DNA of 64,000 nt from Mucilaginibacter sp. JRF (GCF_015223065.1 NZ_JADFBY010000002.1:124001-188000); one strand, 5' to 3'. Counted from the first letter of the stretch, positions 54,645 to 64,000 are shown. Program-made: numbers and translations. Notes: generated by a model from the letters alone, not told the origin.

Positions 54645-55109
54645 TTACTTTTTCACCACCACAAAATAGCCGCTCTTTAACGAGTCGGTAAAATTTTGCT
54701 GGTTGTATTTAAAGGCCGTGGTTTCAAATGAGGTACAGCAATCCTGCTGCAATTCGCGGTTTGCCGCTGATATGGTATCCTGATCGGTACTGTTAAGCTT
54801 TACAATTAAATTGGTTTGTCCGCCAAACGGGGTACTGAACCCTAATTTTATCCTGCTGGGATTTTTGCCTGATCCTTTGGGTACGATGCCTACGTTGCCA
54901 TTGTTCAATTCCTTGATCCTGGTTGTATCATAATAATTGGGCGTTGCCGGGTTAAGCAAGTCCCGACCAATGGAATCTCTTAGCTCAAACACAATAGCCG
55001 GTGCCGGGGTAAAGCAGGCCACATTACCACAATTATTACGTACACAGCCTGTGCCTGCAATAAGGGTGGCAAAAAGTGCGAACAAATGTTTTAAGCGTAT
55101 AGGTTTCAT
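54645..55109 (-). CDS. Unknown lipoprotein
   Basis: A 154-residue protein with lipobox GTGC (Cys22) and a Cys-containing mature N-terminus (VRNNCGNVACF). The short beta-rich body (RIKLGFSTPFGGQTNLIVKL) may be an immunoglobulin-like domain. The function is unknown. It lies downstream of icd on the same strand, separated by 81 bp. Confidence 0.7.
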   Translation of the reverse strand: MKPIRLKHLFALFATLIAGTGCVRNNCGNVACFTPAPAIVFELRDSIGRDLLNPATPNYYDTTRIKELNNGNVGIVPKGSGKNPSRIKLGFSTPFGGQTNLIVKLNSTDQDTISAANRELQQDCCTSFETTAFKYNQQNFTDSLKSGYFVVVKK

Positions 55110-55190
55110 GGTTTTAAATATAATTATAAAAACAAACAGGCCGCAATATTAAATATCGCGGCCTGCTCAAATATAATTATTGTGCTGTAA

Positions 55191-56420
55191 TTACTTACCT
55201 AATTTAGCTTTCAGGTTTTCATCAATAGCGGCAAGGAATTCCTCAGTGTAAAGATAATCAACACCGTGCTCAACCTTAGCTTTAGCGGTGATAGCTAAAT
55301 CCTTGGTCATTTTGCCACTCTCAACAGTTTCAATACAAACCTGCTCAAGGGTGTGGCAAAAATCAACCAGTTCCTGGTTGCCATCCAATTTGCCACGGAA
55401 CTCTAAACCACGGGTCCATGCGAAAATTGACGCGATAGGGTTGGTTGATGTTGGCTTACCGGCCTGGTGATCGCGGTAGTGGCGGGTTACGGTACCGTGT
55501 GCAGCCTCAGCCTCCATAGTTTTACCATCAGGAGTGATCAGTGTAGAGGTCATTAAACCTAATGAGCCAAAGCCTTGTGCTACAGTGTCGCTCTGTACGT
55601 CGCCATCATAGTTTTTACAAGCCCATACAAAGTTACCGTTCCATTTAAGGGCGGCGGCAACCATGTCGTCAATCAGGCGGTGCTCATAAGTAATACCAGC
55701 AGCGGTAAACTTCTCTTTGTAATTGCTTTGGTATATCTCCTCAAAAATATCTTTAAAACGACCATCGTATTTTTTAAGGATGGTGTTTTTGGTTGACAGG
55801 TACAACGGCCAGCCTTTCATCAGCGCCTGGTTAAAACAAGCGTGCGCAAAGCCTTTTATTGATTCGTCGGTATTGTACATGGTCAGGGCCACACCGTCGC
55901 CTTTAAAGTTATATACTTCGTATGATTGCTCCGGGCTACCATCCTCTGGGGTAAAAGTTACTGTTAGCTTACCTTTGCCTTTAGCTAAAAAGTCGGTAGC
56001 GCGGTATTGGTCACCAAACGCGTGACGGCCTATACAGATAGGGGCTGTCCAGTTAGGTACCAGGCGCGGTACGTTGCTCATTACAATAGGCTCGCGAAAA
56101 ACGGTACCATCTAATATATTACGGATAGTTCCGTTTGGCGATTTCCACATTTGTTTAAGGCCAAATTCTTCAACACGTGCCTCATCAGGCGTAATGGTGG
56201 CACATTTAATACCTACACCATATTGTTTAATGGCGTTAGCGGCATCAATAGTAACCTGGTCGTCGGTTTGATCGCGGTACTCAATACCCAGGTCAAAATA
56301 TTTTATATCCAGATCCAGATACGGGAAAATCAGTTTATCCTTGATGAATTTCCAGATAATGCGGGTCATTTCATCGCCATCCAGTTCAACTACCGGGTTT
56401 TCTACTTTAATTTTTGACAT
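55191..56420 (-). CDS. icd: NADP-dependent isocitrate dehydrogenase, eukaryotic-type
   Basis: Oxidative decarboxylation of isocitrate to 2-oxoglutarate in the TCA cycle (EC 1.1.1.42). The 409 residues match the homodimeric IDH1/2-like subfamily: [17 protein letters not shown] at the N-terminus, the substrate loop [31 protein letters not shown], and [13 protein letters not shown] with the metal-binding Asp region. The NADP-binding part has [20 protein letters not shown] -7 box lies about 30 bp upstream. Confidence 0.97.
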   Translation of the reverse strand: MSKIKVENPVVELDGDEMTRIIWKFIKDKLIFPYLDLDIKYFDLGIEYRDQTDDQVTIDAANAIKQYGVGIKCATITPDEARVEEFGLKQMWKSPNGTIRNILDGTVFREPIVMSNVPRLVPNWTAPICIGRHAFGDQYRATDFLAKGKGKLTVTFTPEDGSPEQSYEVYNFKGDGVALTMYNTDESIKGFAHACFNQALMKGWPLYLSTKNTILKKYDGRFKDIFEEIYQSNYKEKFTAAGITYEHRLIDDMVAAALKWNGNFVWACKNYDGDVQSDTVAQGFGSLGLMTSTLITPDGKTMEAEAAHGTVTRHYRDHQAGKPTSTNPIASIFAWTRGLEFRGKLDGNQELVDFCHTLEQVCIETVESGKMTKDLAITAKAKVEHGVDYLYTEEFLAAIDENLKAKLGK

Positions 56421-56452
56421 AACTATCTGTTATTAGGTTTTTTTAAAGGTTT

Positions 56453-56460
56453 CAAATATA
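56453..56460 (-). promoter_or_regulatory. Candidate -7 box for icd
   Basis: TATATTTG on the minus strand fits the Bacteroidota consensus TAnnTTTG, and its position implies a leader of about 25 nt. No clear -33 element was found. Confidence 0.5.
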
Positions 56461-56615
56461 TAAAATACCCATTACGATGTTTTAAATAAATAACTATTTT
56501 AATACTTAGCGCAATCGATTATAAAATATGCCTGTGCTTATTTACCTTTAAGCCAAACTATAATTAGTGTTCTGCCGTTTAAGGGGTTGAATACTTTACC
56601 ACAAAGCTCCACATA

Positions 56616-57329
56616 ATGATAATAACATCTACCCGGATATTATTACTTGCGATGTTTTTTGCCATGGCAACCTTTACGGCAAAAGCACAACTTGGTTATA
56701 ATTTCAGTCAGCACGATCTTGGTTTTGGCATCAGCAACAACCAGGTATACGGCGATGCCGAAAAAACAACCTCAACCGTATCCGGCCATATAAATTATAC
56801 TTACAATGCTACACCGTTTTTAAACTACATTGTGGAGTTTCAGGCCGGATCATTAAAAGGGGGCGATTCCATTGCTTACCGCTCGGGCAGGCAGTTCAAA
56901 AACAATTTTATAGCCGGTACATTCCGGGCGCAGTTGCAGGCCGGTGAGCTTATTGATTATTCAGGCAGCCCGGTAATGGATGTGCTCAAAAACTTTTACG
57001 GCTCGGTAGGGGTGGGGCTGGTATCAAACCGTATAAAGGAAGTATCGCGCTACTCAAACACCATATCGGGCTTTTACACACCGGGTAAGGATGAAAGCAC
57101 CGAGTTTTATGTCCCGCTAAAGCTGGGTTACGAGTACAAAATATTTAACAGTTATAACGAGCCTGCCGTAAAAATTGACCTTGGCTATCAGATAAATTTA
57201 ATGACCGGCGATAACCTGGATGGTTTTGAAGCCGGTTCGCGCAAGGATGTATGGACACAGATCACCCTGGGCGTAAAGTTCTCTATAGGCGGCTTAACCT
57301 CATACCGTAAACCTATCAATAATAATTGA
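56616..57329 (+). CDS. Outer-membrane beta-barrel-like protein
   Basis: A 237-residue exported protein with a signal peptide ending FTAKAQ, followed by alternating amphipathic strands (HINYTYNATPFLNYIVEFQA, KLGYEYKIF, KIDLGYQINLM, ITLGVKFSIGG) typical of small outer-membrane barrels. It has no known ligand. It is monocistronic and divergent from icd. Confidence 0.75.
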   Translation: MIITSTRILLLAMFFAMATFTAKAQLGYNFSQHDLGFGISNNQVYGDAEKTTSTVSGHINYTYNATPFLNYIVEFQAGSLKGGDSIAYRSGRQFKNNFIAGTFRAQLQAGELIDYSGSPVMDVLKNFYGSVGVGLVSNRIKEVSRYSNTISGFYTPGKDESTEFYVPLKLGYEYKIFNSYNEPAVKIDLGYQINLMTGDNLDGFEAGSRKDVWTQITLGVKFSIGGLTSYRKPINNN

Positions 57330-57412
57330 TAGCGTAGCGCACGGTAATCTTATTGGGCTTAAAACTTTGGCAGGGTTTTTAGTGTTATTTAGTTGTATTA
57401 AAACTATAACCT

Positions 57413-57871
57413 ATGGACGCTAAAAAACAATATCCGGGCTTTAATGATGACAGCGCGGACAACGATAACGACTTGCGTAATGATCTGGATGCGGATACCA
57501 ACCGTGATACAGATGTAAACAACTCGACCGACATTGAGGATCTGAAATTTAATGAAGATGCCGACAGTTTTGAGTACGACGTTGACAGCGAAGACCCCGA
57601 CTATGATCATCCCGACCCATATAATACCTCATCAAAATTTGGCAACGATATTGATTCGACCTATGATGAGGCCAACCCTTACGCGGTAGACGAATACATA
57701 CCGAACGAGAATCTTGAAAAGGATGTAGACAACCTGGGTATGCACATTGATAGCGGCCGCATAACCGAAGTTGACCCGGTTGACGAAGCCATATCACGCA
57801 CCCCCGAAGATGACCGCGACGACCTCGACGAAGAAGGTTATCCTAAGAATGATGGGGAATATTTGAAGTAG
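57413..57871 (+). CDS. Highly acidic, Asp-rich low-complexity protein
   Basis: A 152-residue protein dominated by Asp, Asn, Glu and Tyr, with stretches such as NDDSADNDNDLRNDLDADTN. It has no signal peptide or recognised domain. It is probably intrinsically disordered, perhaps calcium-binding. The sequence shows no function. Confidence 0.6.
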   Translation: MDAKKQYPGFNDDSADNDNDLRNDLDADTNRDTDVNNSTDIEDLKFNEDADSFEYDVDSEDPDYDHPDPYNTSSKFGNDIDSTYDEANPYAVDEYIPNENLEKDVDNLGMHIDSGRITEVDPVDEAISRTPEDDRDDLDEEGYPKNDGEYLK

Positions 57872-57884
57872 AAATATTTTTTTC

Positions 57885-57970
57885 TTGTCATCTCGAACGA
57901 TAGTGAGAGATCTGCCTGCGTTCATAATCACGCGCACAGATTTCTCCTCGTACCTCGTTCGAAATGACAA
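57885..57970. repeat. REP-like hairpin element
   Basis: TTGTCAT (57885-57891) pairs with ATGACAA (57964-57970), with inner helices GAACGA/TCGTTC and AGATCTG/CAGATTTCT. Elements with this TTGTCATctcGAACGA start are dispersed in Sphingobacteriaceae genomes (from general knowledge). Its T-run can end transcription of the acidic-protein gene. Confidence 0.75.
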
Positions 57971-57984
57971 TTTTTTATTCTAAA

Positions 57985-58015
57985 AGTCCTTCCCCTCGGG
58001 GAAAATTAGGAGGGG
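57985..58015. repeat. Short CCTTCCCCT/AGGAGGGG dispersed repeat overlapping the folP 3' end
   Basis: TCCTTCCCC followed by TCGGGG and then AGGAGGGG forms an imperfect inverted repeat of a kind common between Bacteroidota genes. The last two folP sense codons and its stop lie in it. Confidence 0.55.
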
Positions 58016-58863
58016 TTCACCGCCATCCACAACTTAACCGCCTCTACAGCTTCCTTAACATCGTGCACACGTAAAATATCGGCATCTTTGGTAAGGGCTA
58101 TGGTGTTGATTACGGTGGTGCCGTTCAGGGCTTCGGCGGCGGTGTTGCCCAGCAGTCCGTAGATCATTCGCTTGCGCGATACGCCTGCCAGTATCGGTAA
58201 TTCCAACGGGGCAAATTCATCCATGCGCTTTAGCAGGGCAAAGTTTTGTTCGCCTTTTTTGGCGAAACCAAAGCCGGGGTCTAATATCACATCGTTAACG
58301 CCCAACTGCTTTAGCTGGTGGTATTTGTCAACAAAGTAATCGAATATCTCGCCAAACATATCATCATACTCAGTTAGCGTGGCCATGTTTTGTGGATTGC
58401 CACGCATGTGCATCAATATATAAGGTACCTGTAAACGGGCTGCGGTGGCAAACATATCGGCATCCAGTTGCCCGCCCGATATATCATTAATTATATGCGC
58501 ACCCGCTTTTACGGCAGCCTCGGCCACAGATGCTCTGAAGGTATCAATAGATATAACAGCTTGCGGAAAAGCAGCAGCAATAGCTTCTACAGCAGGGGTA
58601 AGCCTGTCTGTTTCCTCCTGCACGCTGATGTCGGCAGCGCCGGGGCGTGATGAGTAGGCACCCAGATCAAGAAAGGTAGCGCCATCGGCCATCATCTTTT
58701 CGGCTTGTTGCACGGCATCGGCAACGGCGGGTTTACGGCTGTCCTCAAAAAATGAGTCGGGCGTGAGGTTAATGATGCCCATAACCTTTGGCGTGCTTAG
58801 GTCAATAAGTCTGCCGCCTGCATTTATGCTATCCTTTTTATTAAAAAACGTATCTTTTAACAT
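58006..58863 (-). CDS. folP: Dihydropteroate synthase
   Basis: Condenses 4-aminobenzoate with the hydroxymethyl-dihydropterin diphosphate in folate synthesis; it is the sulfonamide target. The 285 residues show the TIM-barrel signatures: MGIINLTPDSF (about 29-39), FLDLGAYSSRPGA with the phosphate-binding region, SIDTFRA, INDISGG, ILDPGFGFAKK and the C-terminal RVHDVKEAVEAVKL. The stop codon and last residues lie in a dispersed repeat, so the C-terminus may have been altered by it. Confidence 0.96.
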   Translation of the reverse strand: MLKDTFFNKKDSINAGGRLIDLSTPKVMGIINLTPDSFFEDSRKPAVADAVQQAEKMMADGATFLDLGAYSSRPGAADISVQEETDRLTPAVEAIAAAFPQAVISIDTFRASVAEAAVKAGAHIINDISGGQLDADMFATAARLQVPYILMHMRGNPQNMATLTEYDDMFGEIFDYFVDKYHQLKQLGVNDVILDPGFGFAKKGEQNFALLKRMDEFAPLELPILAGVSRKRMIYGLLGNTAAEALNGTTVINTIALTKDADILRVHDVKEAVEAVKLWMAVNPS

Positions 58864-59019
58864 TATTTTAGGGGAGTATGTTAAACATTAGAGGATGTAA
58901 AGTTACTTTATATCTTTGCAAATAGTATTTATCCGTTAATTGATAGACACCTTATAGGAGCAATGTGAGAACGGTGCGCTCTGCAATCTATCAGTATCAG
59001 CAATGCACCATACATCTTA

Positions 59020-59559
59020 GTGACAAACACCGCAGCAGAATACGACGCAGTTATAACCCTTTGCAGGGATCTTTTCATCAAAAAAACGCGCGACTACGGC
59101 ACCGCATGGCGTATTTTACGTATCTCATCCATCACCGATCAGATATTTATTAAGGCCCAACGCATCCGTACGCTCGAAGAAAAAAAGATATCAAAGGTAG
59201 GCGATGATATTACCGGCGAGTACATCGGCATAGTAAACTATTGCGTTATTGCCATGATGCAGCTGGATTGCACGGACGAAACCCCGCTTGAGCTGCCTGC
59301 CGACGAGGTTGGTGTGTTATTTAACGAGCGCGTGAACGAAACCAAGGAACTAATGTTCGCCAAAAATCACGATTACGGTGAGGCCTGGCGCGATATGCGT
59401 ATCAGCTCGTTAACTGATTTGATACTGATGAAACTGCTGCGTGTAAAACAGATAGAAGACAATCAGGGCGAAACGCTTGCATCCGAAGGGGTAAAGGCCA
59501 ACTACCAGGATATGCTTAACTATGCTGTATTCGCGCTGATAAAATTGGAGGTAAAATGA
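59020..59559 (+). CDS. DUF1599 family protein (tandem domain)
   Basis: A 179-residue protein containing two similar halves: KKTRDYGTAWRILRISSITD (about 21-40) and FAKNHDYGEAWRDMRISSLT (about 113-132). This is the hallmark of DUF1599, thought to be related to the all-alpha NTP pyrophosphohydrolases. The start is GTG at 59020; no ATG fits. It overlaps the next gene by 4 bp (ATGA). Confidence 0.88.
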   Translation: MTNTAAEYDAVITLCRDLFIKKTRDYGTAWRILRISSITDQIFIKAQRIRTLEEKKISKVGDDITGEYIGIVNYCVIAMMQLDCTDETPLELPADEVGVLFNERVNETKELMFAKNHDYGEAWRDMRISSLTDLILMKLLRVKQIEDNQGETLASEGVKANYQDMLNYAVFALIKLEVK

Positions 59560-60704
59560 AGAATGTATTAGTGTGGGTTTGCCGCATACTGGTTGGCCTG
59601 CTGTTCATATTCTCAGGGTTGATCAAGGCTAATGATCCGCTGGGCTTTTCGTACAAGCTGATCGAGTACTTCGAGGTATTCCACATCACTTTTCTGGATA
59701 GCCTGGCAGTAGGTATTGCCGTATTGCTTTGCGCTCTCGAGATGATCATGGGCTTTGCACTGCTGATAGGCGCCCGTGCCCGCGCTACAGTTTGGGGCTT
59801 GCTGCTGCTTATAATCTTCTTCGCTTTCCTTACCTTTTACTCGGCATTTTTTAAGGTGGTGCAAACCTGCGGCTGCTTTGGCGATGCTATTCCGCTTACC
59901 CCGTGGGAGTCGTTCGGTAAAGATCTGGTATTGCTGTTGTTAACGCTGGTACTGTTCTTTAATCCGGATAAAATAAAACCTTTGTTTAGCCGTAAACCCG
60001 GCGATGTCGCCTTGGCTATCGCTACTGTGTTGGCGTTAGGCGTCGGTTTTTATACCTATAACTTTTTACCGGTGATAGATTTTCTGCCCTACAACATAGG
60101 CGCTAACCTACCCGATGAAATGAAGGTGCCCCCCGGTGCTAAGCCCGACGAGTACGAGCTTACCTATAATCTGAAAAATAAGGCTACCGGCGAAACCAAA
60201 ACCATGACCGATAAGGAGTACATGAGAACCGGCATCTGGAAAGATAATAACTGGGAAGTTGTAGGCAACCCCGAAAGCAAACTGGTTAAAAAAGGTTTTA
60301 CACCAAAAATAGTCGACCTGAATATTACCGATATGCAGGGCAATGATTACACGCAGGAGATCATCAGTAATCCGTTCTACAACCTTATTATTGTAGCTTA
60401 CGATTTGGGTCATACTAATGACGAAGCCCTGCAAAAACTGAGTACTATCGCGTTGAATCTGACCGAAAACTACAACGTACGTAGCGTAATGATAACCTCG
60501 AACTCGGCACAGGATGTTTTGGAGTTGGAGAAACGTTACAAACTATACACCGAAGTTTTCTTTGCTGATGCCGTGCCGCTTAAAAGTATGGTTCGCGCTA
60601 ATCCCGGTGTAATGTTGTTGAAGAATGGCACGGTGATCAACAAATGGCATTTCCATACCATGCCATCTTACGATGAATTGGTAAAAGCATACTTTCAGGA
60701 ATAA
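59556..60704 (+). CDS. DoxX-like membrane protein of the BT_3928 family
   Basis: A 382-residue protein. The N-terminal half has five membrane segments in a DoxX-like fold (CRILVGLLFIFSGLIKANDP, then the dithiol-like TCGCFGD at about 108-114). The C-terminal domain (about 260-382) resembles a thioredoxin-fold domain without its CxxC motif. It probably acts in membrane redox or quinone metabolism; that is inference. It is coupled to the DUF1599 gene and followed 9 bp later by a permease gene. Confidence 0.85.
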   Translation: MKNVLVWVCRILVGLLFIFSGLIKANDPLGFSYKLIEYFEVFHITFLDSLAVGIAVLLCALEMIMGFALLIGARARATVWGLLLLIIFFAFLTFYSAFFKVVQTCGCFGDAIPLTPWESFGKDLVLLLLTLVLFFNPDKIKPLFSRKPGDVALAIATVLALGVGFYTYNFLPVIDFLPYNIGANLPDEMKVPPGAKPDEYELTYNLKNKATGETKTMTDKEYMRTGIWKDNNWEVVGNPESKLVKKGFTPKIVDLNITDMQGNDYTQEIISNPFYNLIIVAYDLGHTNDEALQKLSTIALNLTENYNVRSVMITSNSAQDVLELEKRYKLYTEVFFADAVPLKSMVRANPGVMLLKNGTVINKWHFHTMPSYDELVKAYFQE

Positions 60705-60713
60705 AACAGAAAA

Positions 60714-61772
60714 ATGATCAACTACCTCATCCGCAAAACGGGGTATGCCATGGCAGTAATGCTGGGCATAGTGGTAGTGGTTTTCTTTCTGTTCAATATA
60801 TTACCGGTTGACCCTGCCCGCATGACGCAGGGGCAGCGTGCCGATGTTCAATCGCTGGAAGCCGTACGCAAGGAGTTCGGTTTGGATAAGCCTGTGCCGG
60901 TTCAATTCTTATATTATCTGAATGATCTGTCGCCGCTTGGTGTGCACGTTAACAGTGCCGATGAGCAGCAGCGTTATGATTACCTTAAGCTGATACCCGT
61001 GTGGGGCAATAAAGTGCTGGCATTAAAATGGCCTTATCTGCGCCGCTCATACCAAACCCATAAGGATGTATCGGCCTTGCTGATGGATGTGCTGCCTAAT
61101 ACCTTGTTGTTAGCCGCCTCGGCAATGGTATTCGCTATAGCGCTTGGTGTATTTTTAGGCGTTTTATGTGCGCTGCATCAAAATTCATGGATCGATCGTT
61201 CGCTGATCAGCTTATCTACATTAGGTATTTCCGCCCCCTCATTTTTCGCCGGTATCATCATCGCCTGGCTGTTTGGCTTTGTATTGAACAAGTATACCGG
61301 CCTTAATATGTCGGGCAGTTTATATAGTTATGATCCGTTCAGGGGCGAGGTGATCACCATCAAAAATTTACTGCTGCCCGCGCTGACGTTAGGCTTGCGC
61401 CCGCTGGCCATTATTGTACAGCTAACCCGTAATGCCATGCTCGATGTTTTGGGGCAGGATTACATTCGCACTGCCCGAGCCAAGGGTTTAAGTAATAACG
61501 CGGTGGTGTATCGCCATGCCCTAAAAAACGCGCTTAACCCGGTTATTACCGCTATTGCCAACTGGTTCGCATCGCTGCTGGCCGGGTCATTTTTTGTAGA
61601 ATATGTATTTGGTTACAACGGACTGGGCAAAGTAACGGTTGATGCGCTCGAAATGTCGGATTTTCCGGTCATCATGGGGTCCATATTATTTATTGCCTTT
61701 ATTTTTGTGGTGATCAATATTTTGGTAGATATTCTATATGTTTGGATAGATCCGCGTGTAACCATCGCCTGA
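60714..61772 (+). CDS. ABC transporter permease, OppB/DppB type
   Basis: Inner-membrane permease of a peptide- or nickel-type importer. The 352 residues start with the short Opp-N region (LIRKTGYAMAVMLGIVVVVF). They contain five further membrane segments and the cytoplasmic EAA-type loop RTARAKGLSNNAVVYRHALK, which contacts the ATPase. No ATPase or binding protein is adjacent, so the partners are elsewhere. It lies in an apparent operon with the DoxX-like and shikimate kinase genes. Confidence 0.92.
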   Translation: MINYLIRKTGYAMAVMLGIVVVVFFLFNILPVDPARMTQGQRADVQSLEAVRKEFGLDKPVPVQFLYYLNDLSPLGVHVNSADEQQRYDYLKLIPVWGNKVLALKWPYLRRSYQTHKDVSALLMDVLPNTLLLAASAMVFAIALGVFLGVLCALHQNSWIDRSLISLSTLGISAPSFFAGIIIAWLFGFVLNKYTGLNMSGSLYSYDPFRGEVITIKNLLLPALTLGLRPLAIIVQLTRNAMLDVLGQDYIRTARAKGLSNNAVVYRHALKNALNPVITAIANWFASLLAGSFFVEYVFGYNGLGKVTVDALEMSDFPVIMGSILFIAFIFVVINILVDILYVWIDPRVTIA

Positions 61773-61792
61773 TCAATTTTTTTATTTTACCG

Positions 61793-62332
61793 ATGAGCCA
61801 TTCTGCAACTGATAATACAGCATACAATCCGCACCGCATATTTTTTACCGGCTTTATGGGCTGTGGTAAAACCACCTGGGGCCGCAAGCTTGCCGCACAC
61901 CTGGGCTACGAGTTTATTGACCTCGACCACGCCCTCGAAGAAAAGGTGGGCATGCGTATTGCCGAATATTTTTCATCATTTGGTGAGGATGCCTTTCGTA
62001 AGCTGGAATCGGCTATGCTGAAGGAAGCTGATTATCCTGAAAAGGTCATTGTATCTACAGGTGGTGGCCTGCCATGTTTTTTTGATAATATGGATTGGAT
62101 GAACAACAACGGTAAAACCCTCTACGTAAAGCTCTCGCCCAAAACCCTGGCCGATAGATTGGAGAACAGCAAGACCGTTCGCCCGGTGTTGCAAGGCAAA
62201 AAAGGTGATGAACTGGTTGAGTTTATTACCGGTAAATTGGCAGAGCGCGAAGGTTTTTATTTGCAGGCGCAACACGTAATTGAGGGTATATCGCTCTCAG
62301 TAGAGGCTTTAGAGGCAGAACTGAATAAATAA
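61793..62332 (+). CDS. aroK: Shikimate kinase
   Basis: Phosphorylates shikimate in the aromatic amino acid pathway (EC 2.7.1.71). The frame is open from 61742 inside the permease gene, but the ATG at 61793 is preferred, giving 179 residues. Motifs are FTGFMGCGKTTWGRKLA (Walker A, about 16-32), FIDLD with the shikimate-binding Asp, FRKLES and STGGGLPCF. The lid Arg is in TVRPVLQG. Confidence 0.95.
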   Translation: MSHSATDNTAYNPHRIFFTGFMGCGKTTWGRKLAAHLGYEFIDLDHALEEKVGMRIAEYFSSFGEDAFRKLESAMLKEADYPEKVIVSTGGGLPCFFDNMDWMNNNGKTLYVKLSPKTLADRLENSKTVRPVLQGKKGDELVEFITGKLAEREGFYLQAQHVIEGISLSVEALEAELNK

Positions 62333-62389
62333 GTATCGCCCTCAAAAATATCCGAAACTATACCCAACTTGCTTTGTTAACAGAATATT

Positions 62390-62701
62390 ATGGACCATAA
62401 CGTATATCTGTTAGCTACCGATCCGAACGACCCTTGCCGAGACATTATCCATTCAAGAGATACCGGCCTGAAGGTGCGTGTTTTTTGTCTGAGCAATGAT
62501 CCATTTACGCCCAATAAAAATGAGATACAGCTGTTTGGCTATGCCCACAGTAAGTTGTATGCCTTTGAAACCATCAACATAACATCCGAAGACGCGCTCG
62601 ATGTAGTAAGTGCCATACAGTGGTATGCCGAGTATGTGGATTATCCGCAGATGGAGATACTCCCTGAAGACCCCCGGCCCGGCCACGAAGTAGCCATGTA
62701 G
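62390..62701 (+). CDS. Unknown 103-residue protein
   Basis: A small acidic soluble protein with a regular alpha/beta pattern (KVRVFCLSNDPF, EIQLFGYAHSKLYAFETINI). No domain is recognised. It lies between aroK and a terminator, may share the operon, and has base composition like the core genes. Confidence 0.65.
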   Translation: MDHNVYLLATDPNDPCRDIIHSRDTGLKVRVFCLSNDPFTPNKNEIQLFGYAHSKLYAFETINITSEDALDVVSAIQWYAEYVDYPQMEILPEDPRPGHEVAM

Positions 62702-62702
62702 C

Positions 62703-62735
62703 AACGCCGGCAATGCCCGGCGTTAGTTGTTTTTA
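62703..62735 (+). terminator. Intrinsic terminator
   Basis: AACGCCGG (62703-62710) pairs with CCGGCGTT (62717-62724), followed by a T-rich tract. Confidence 0.85.
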
Positions 62736-62812
62736 TGGAGCTATATAGCTGTTTAACCACCCGATTTTAAATTTTTGCCTTACAATTTCGGCATTCTGTC
62801 GTTATAGTTAAT

Positions 62813-64000
62813 ATGAGGAAGCTATTTATATTATGGTTGAGCATTATTAGCTGCACCGCATTTGCACAGGTAAAAACACCCGCGCAGCTTTATCCCGAAT
62901 TATTTAACCGGATACAAATGGAGCGTATTTATGCGGATGGTAAAACCTTTCCGGATGTGGTGCCGCTGGCAAGTGCCGAGGTTATTAATAAGGAGTATGC
63001 GGCACAAAAAGGCAAGGCAGGTTTTAGCTTGAAAGCTTTTGTAAATAAATACTTCCAGGAGCCGGTAGCCAATACGGATATCTTTAAAAGCGACCCATCA
63101 AAAGGCGTTGTAAAACATATTGATACTTTGTGGACGGTACTGCAACGCCATCCGGATACAGCCAAAGGTACATCGTTGTTAGCCTTGCCTAATCCATACA
63201 TTGTGCCGGGTGGCAGGTTTAGAGAAGTGTATTACTGGGATTCGTACTTCACTATGCTGGGCTTGCAACAGGCCGATAAAATTGATGTGATACAGGATAT
63301 GGTAGATAATTTTGCCTGGCTGATAGATAAGTACGGGCATATACCGAATGGTAACCGTACGTATTACTTAACCCGGTCGCAGCCGCCATTCTTCGCCATG
63401 ATGGTGAAGTTGCTGGCTGGGGCTAAGGGCAATGCCATATTTAAAAAGTATCAGCCGCAATTGTTAAAGGAGTATGCCTTTTGGATGGATGGTGCCGCTA
63501 AGCTTAAACCCGGACAGGCACACAGACACGTAATTAAATTGCAGGGTGGCGAGGTGCTTAACCGTTATTGGGATGATAGCGATCAGCCCCGCGAAGAATC
63601 GTACCGTGAAGATGTATTGGAAGCCGCGCACAGCAAGCAACCCAAAGCTGAGTTTTACCGCAACATACGCGCCGCTGCTGAATCGGGATGGGATTTTAGC
63701 ACCCGCTGGTTTGCTGATGGTAAAAACCTGCACAGCATACAAACTACCAACTTAATTCCGGTTGATCTGAATTGCCTGGTGTACAACCTCGAAACCACTA
63801 TTGCCTTAAGCTATCGTGCCGAAGGCAATAAGGCAAAGGCAGCGGTTTACGAAGCCAAAGCCAAAGCCCGCCGCATAGCCTTAACTAAATATACCTGGGA
63901 TGCCGGACAGGGATTCTATGTTGATTATAACTGGAAAGCCAGAATACATTCACCCGAGCTGACCATTGCCGCCGCATTCCCGCTGTTTTTTAATATAGCA
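62813..64000 (+). CDS. treA: Periplasmic alpha,alpha-trehalase (GH37), 3'-partial
   Basis: Hydrolyses trehalose to two glucose molecules. The visible 396 codons begin with a signal peptide ending TAFAQ. They include the GH37 signature VPGGRFREVYYWDSYFTMLG (131-150) and the acid-catalyst region SGWDFSTRW, with Asp294 in the position of the catalytic Asp of E. coli TreA. The second signature and the general base lie beyond the end of the window. ATG at 62813. Confidence 0.95.
   Translation, partial: MRKLFILWLSIISCTAFAQVKTPAQLYPELFNRIQMERIYADGKTFPDVVPLASAEVINKEYAAQKGKAGFSLKAFVNKYFQEPVANTDIFKSDPSKGVVKHIDTLWTVLQRHPDTAKGTSLLALPNPYIVPGGRFREVYYWDSYFTMLGLQQADKIDVIQDMVDNFAWLIDKYGHIPNGNRTYYLTRSQPPFFAMMVKLLAGAKGNAIFKKYQPQLLKEYAFWMDGAAKLKPGQAHRHVIKLQGGEVLNRYWDDSDQPREESYREDVLEAAHSKQPKAEFYRNIRAAAESGWDFSTRWFADGKNLHSIQTTNLIPVDLNCLVYNLETTIALSYRAEGNKAKAAVYEAKAKARRIALTKYTWDAGQGFYVDYNWKARIHSPELTIAAAFPLFFNIA

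Overview
The window comes from a Bacteroidota chromosome, most likely a Sphingobacteriaceae member of the Mucilaginibacter/Pedobacter type. The support is three SusC/SusD pairs with DUF4959/DUF4998-type lipoproteins, DUF1599, DUF5995 and BT_3928-like proteins, TAnnTTTG-type -7 boxes, and dispersed REP-like hairpins. The genus is an inference; no rRNA is present.

Layout. 1-12.5 kb (+): a 3'-partial SusC with its SusD, then a second operon of SusC, SusD, a DUF4959/DUF5126/DUF5000-type lipoprotein and a DUF4998-type lipoprotein. 12.6-19.3 kb (-): a zincin-like lipoprotein and a third operon of discoidin-like lipoprotein, SusC and SusD. These are glycan-import outer-membrane systems without a CAZyme in view. 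20-32 kb: chromosomal genes (TPR protein, two SDR/AraC pairs, a CREST-like membrane protein, DUF5995, a basic-secretory-protein-like peptidase) interrupted by isolated AT-rich genes: a SIR2-domain protein (21.2-22.8 kb), a Shedu-like nuclease (27.7-28.8 kb) and an unknown membrane protein (31.1-32.1 kb). The Shedu gene sits in the 3' end of the CREST-like gene, whose tail is duplicated on both sides of it.

32.2-52.9 kb is an AT-rich integrative element of about 20.7 kb in the 3' end of tRNA-Phe. It is bounded by a 44-bp direct repeat, with tandem ACTGTCCCC motifs inside both ends and a tyrosine integrase at the left end. It carries an acidic-tailed (SSB-like?) protein, a DEAD-like helicase, a winged-helix Rep-like protein with iteron-like repeats, a J-domain gene broken by a stop codon, a type I R-like nuclease-NTPase facing a SLATT-like 2TM protein, an orphan methylase-like gene and many genes of unknown function. 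No conjugation or phage structural genes are visible. Its intergenic regions are unusually structured: two copies of a 54-bp inverted-repeat site, a pair of hairpins with compensatory stems flanking the SLATT-like gene, a four-helix stem of about 112 nt, and a run of terminator-like hairpins.

52.9-64 kb returns to core genome: tRNA-Phe, manA, icd, folP, DUF1599, a DoxX/BT_3928-like protein, an Opp-type permease, aroK and a 3'-truncated GH37 trehalase. Functions are assigned by recognising motifs in the translations; no database search was run.
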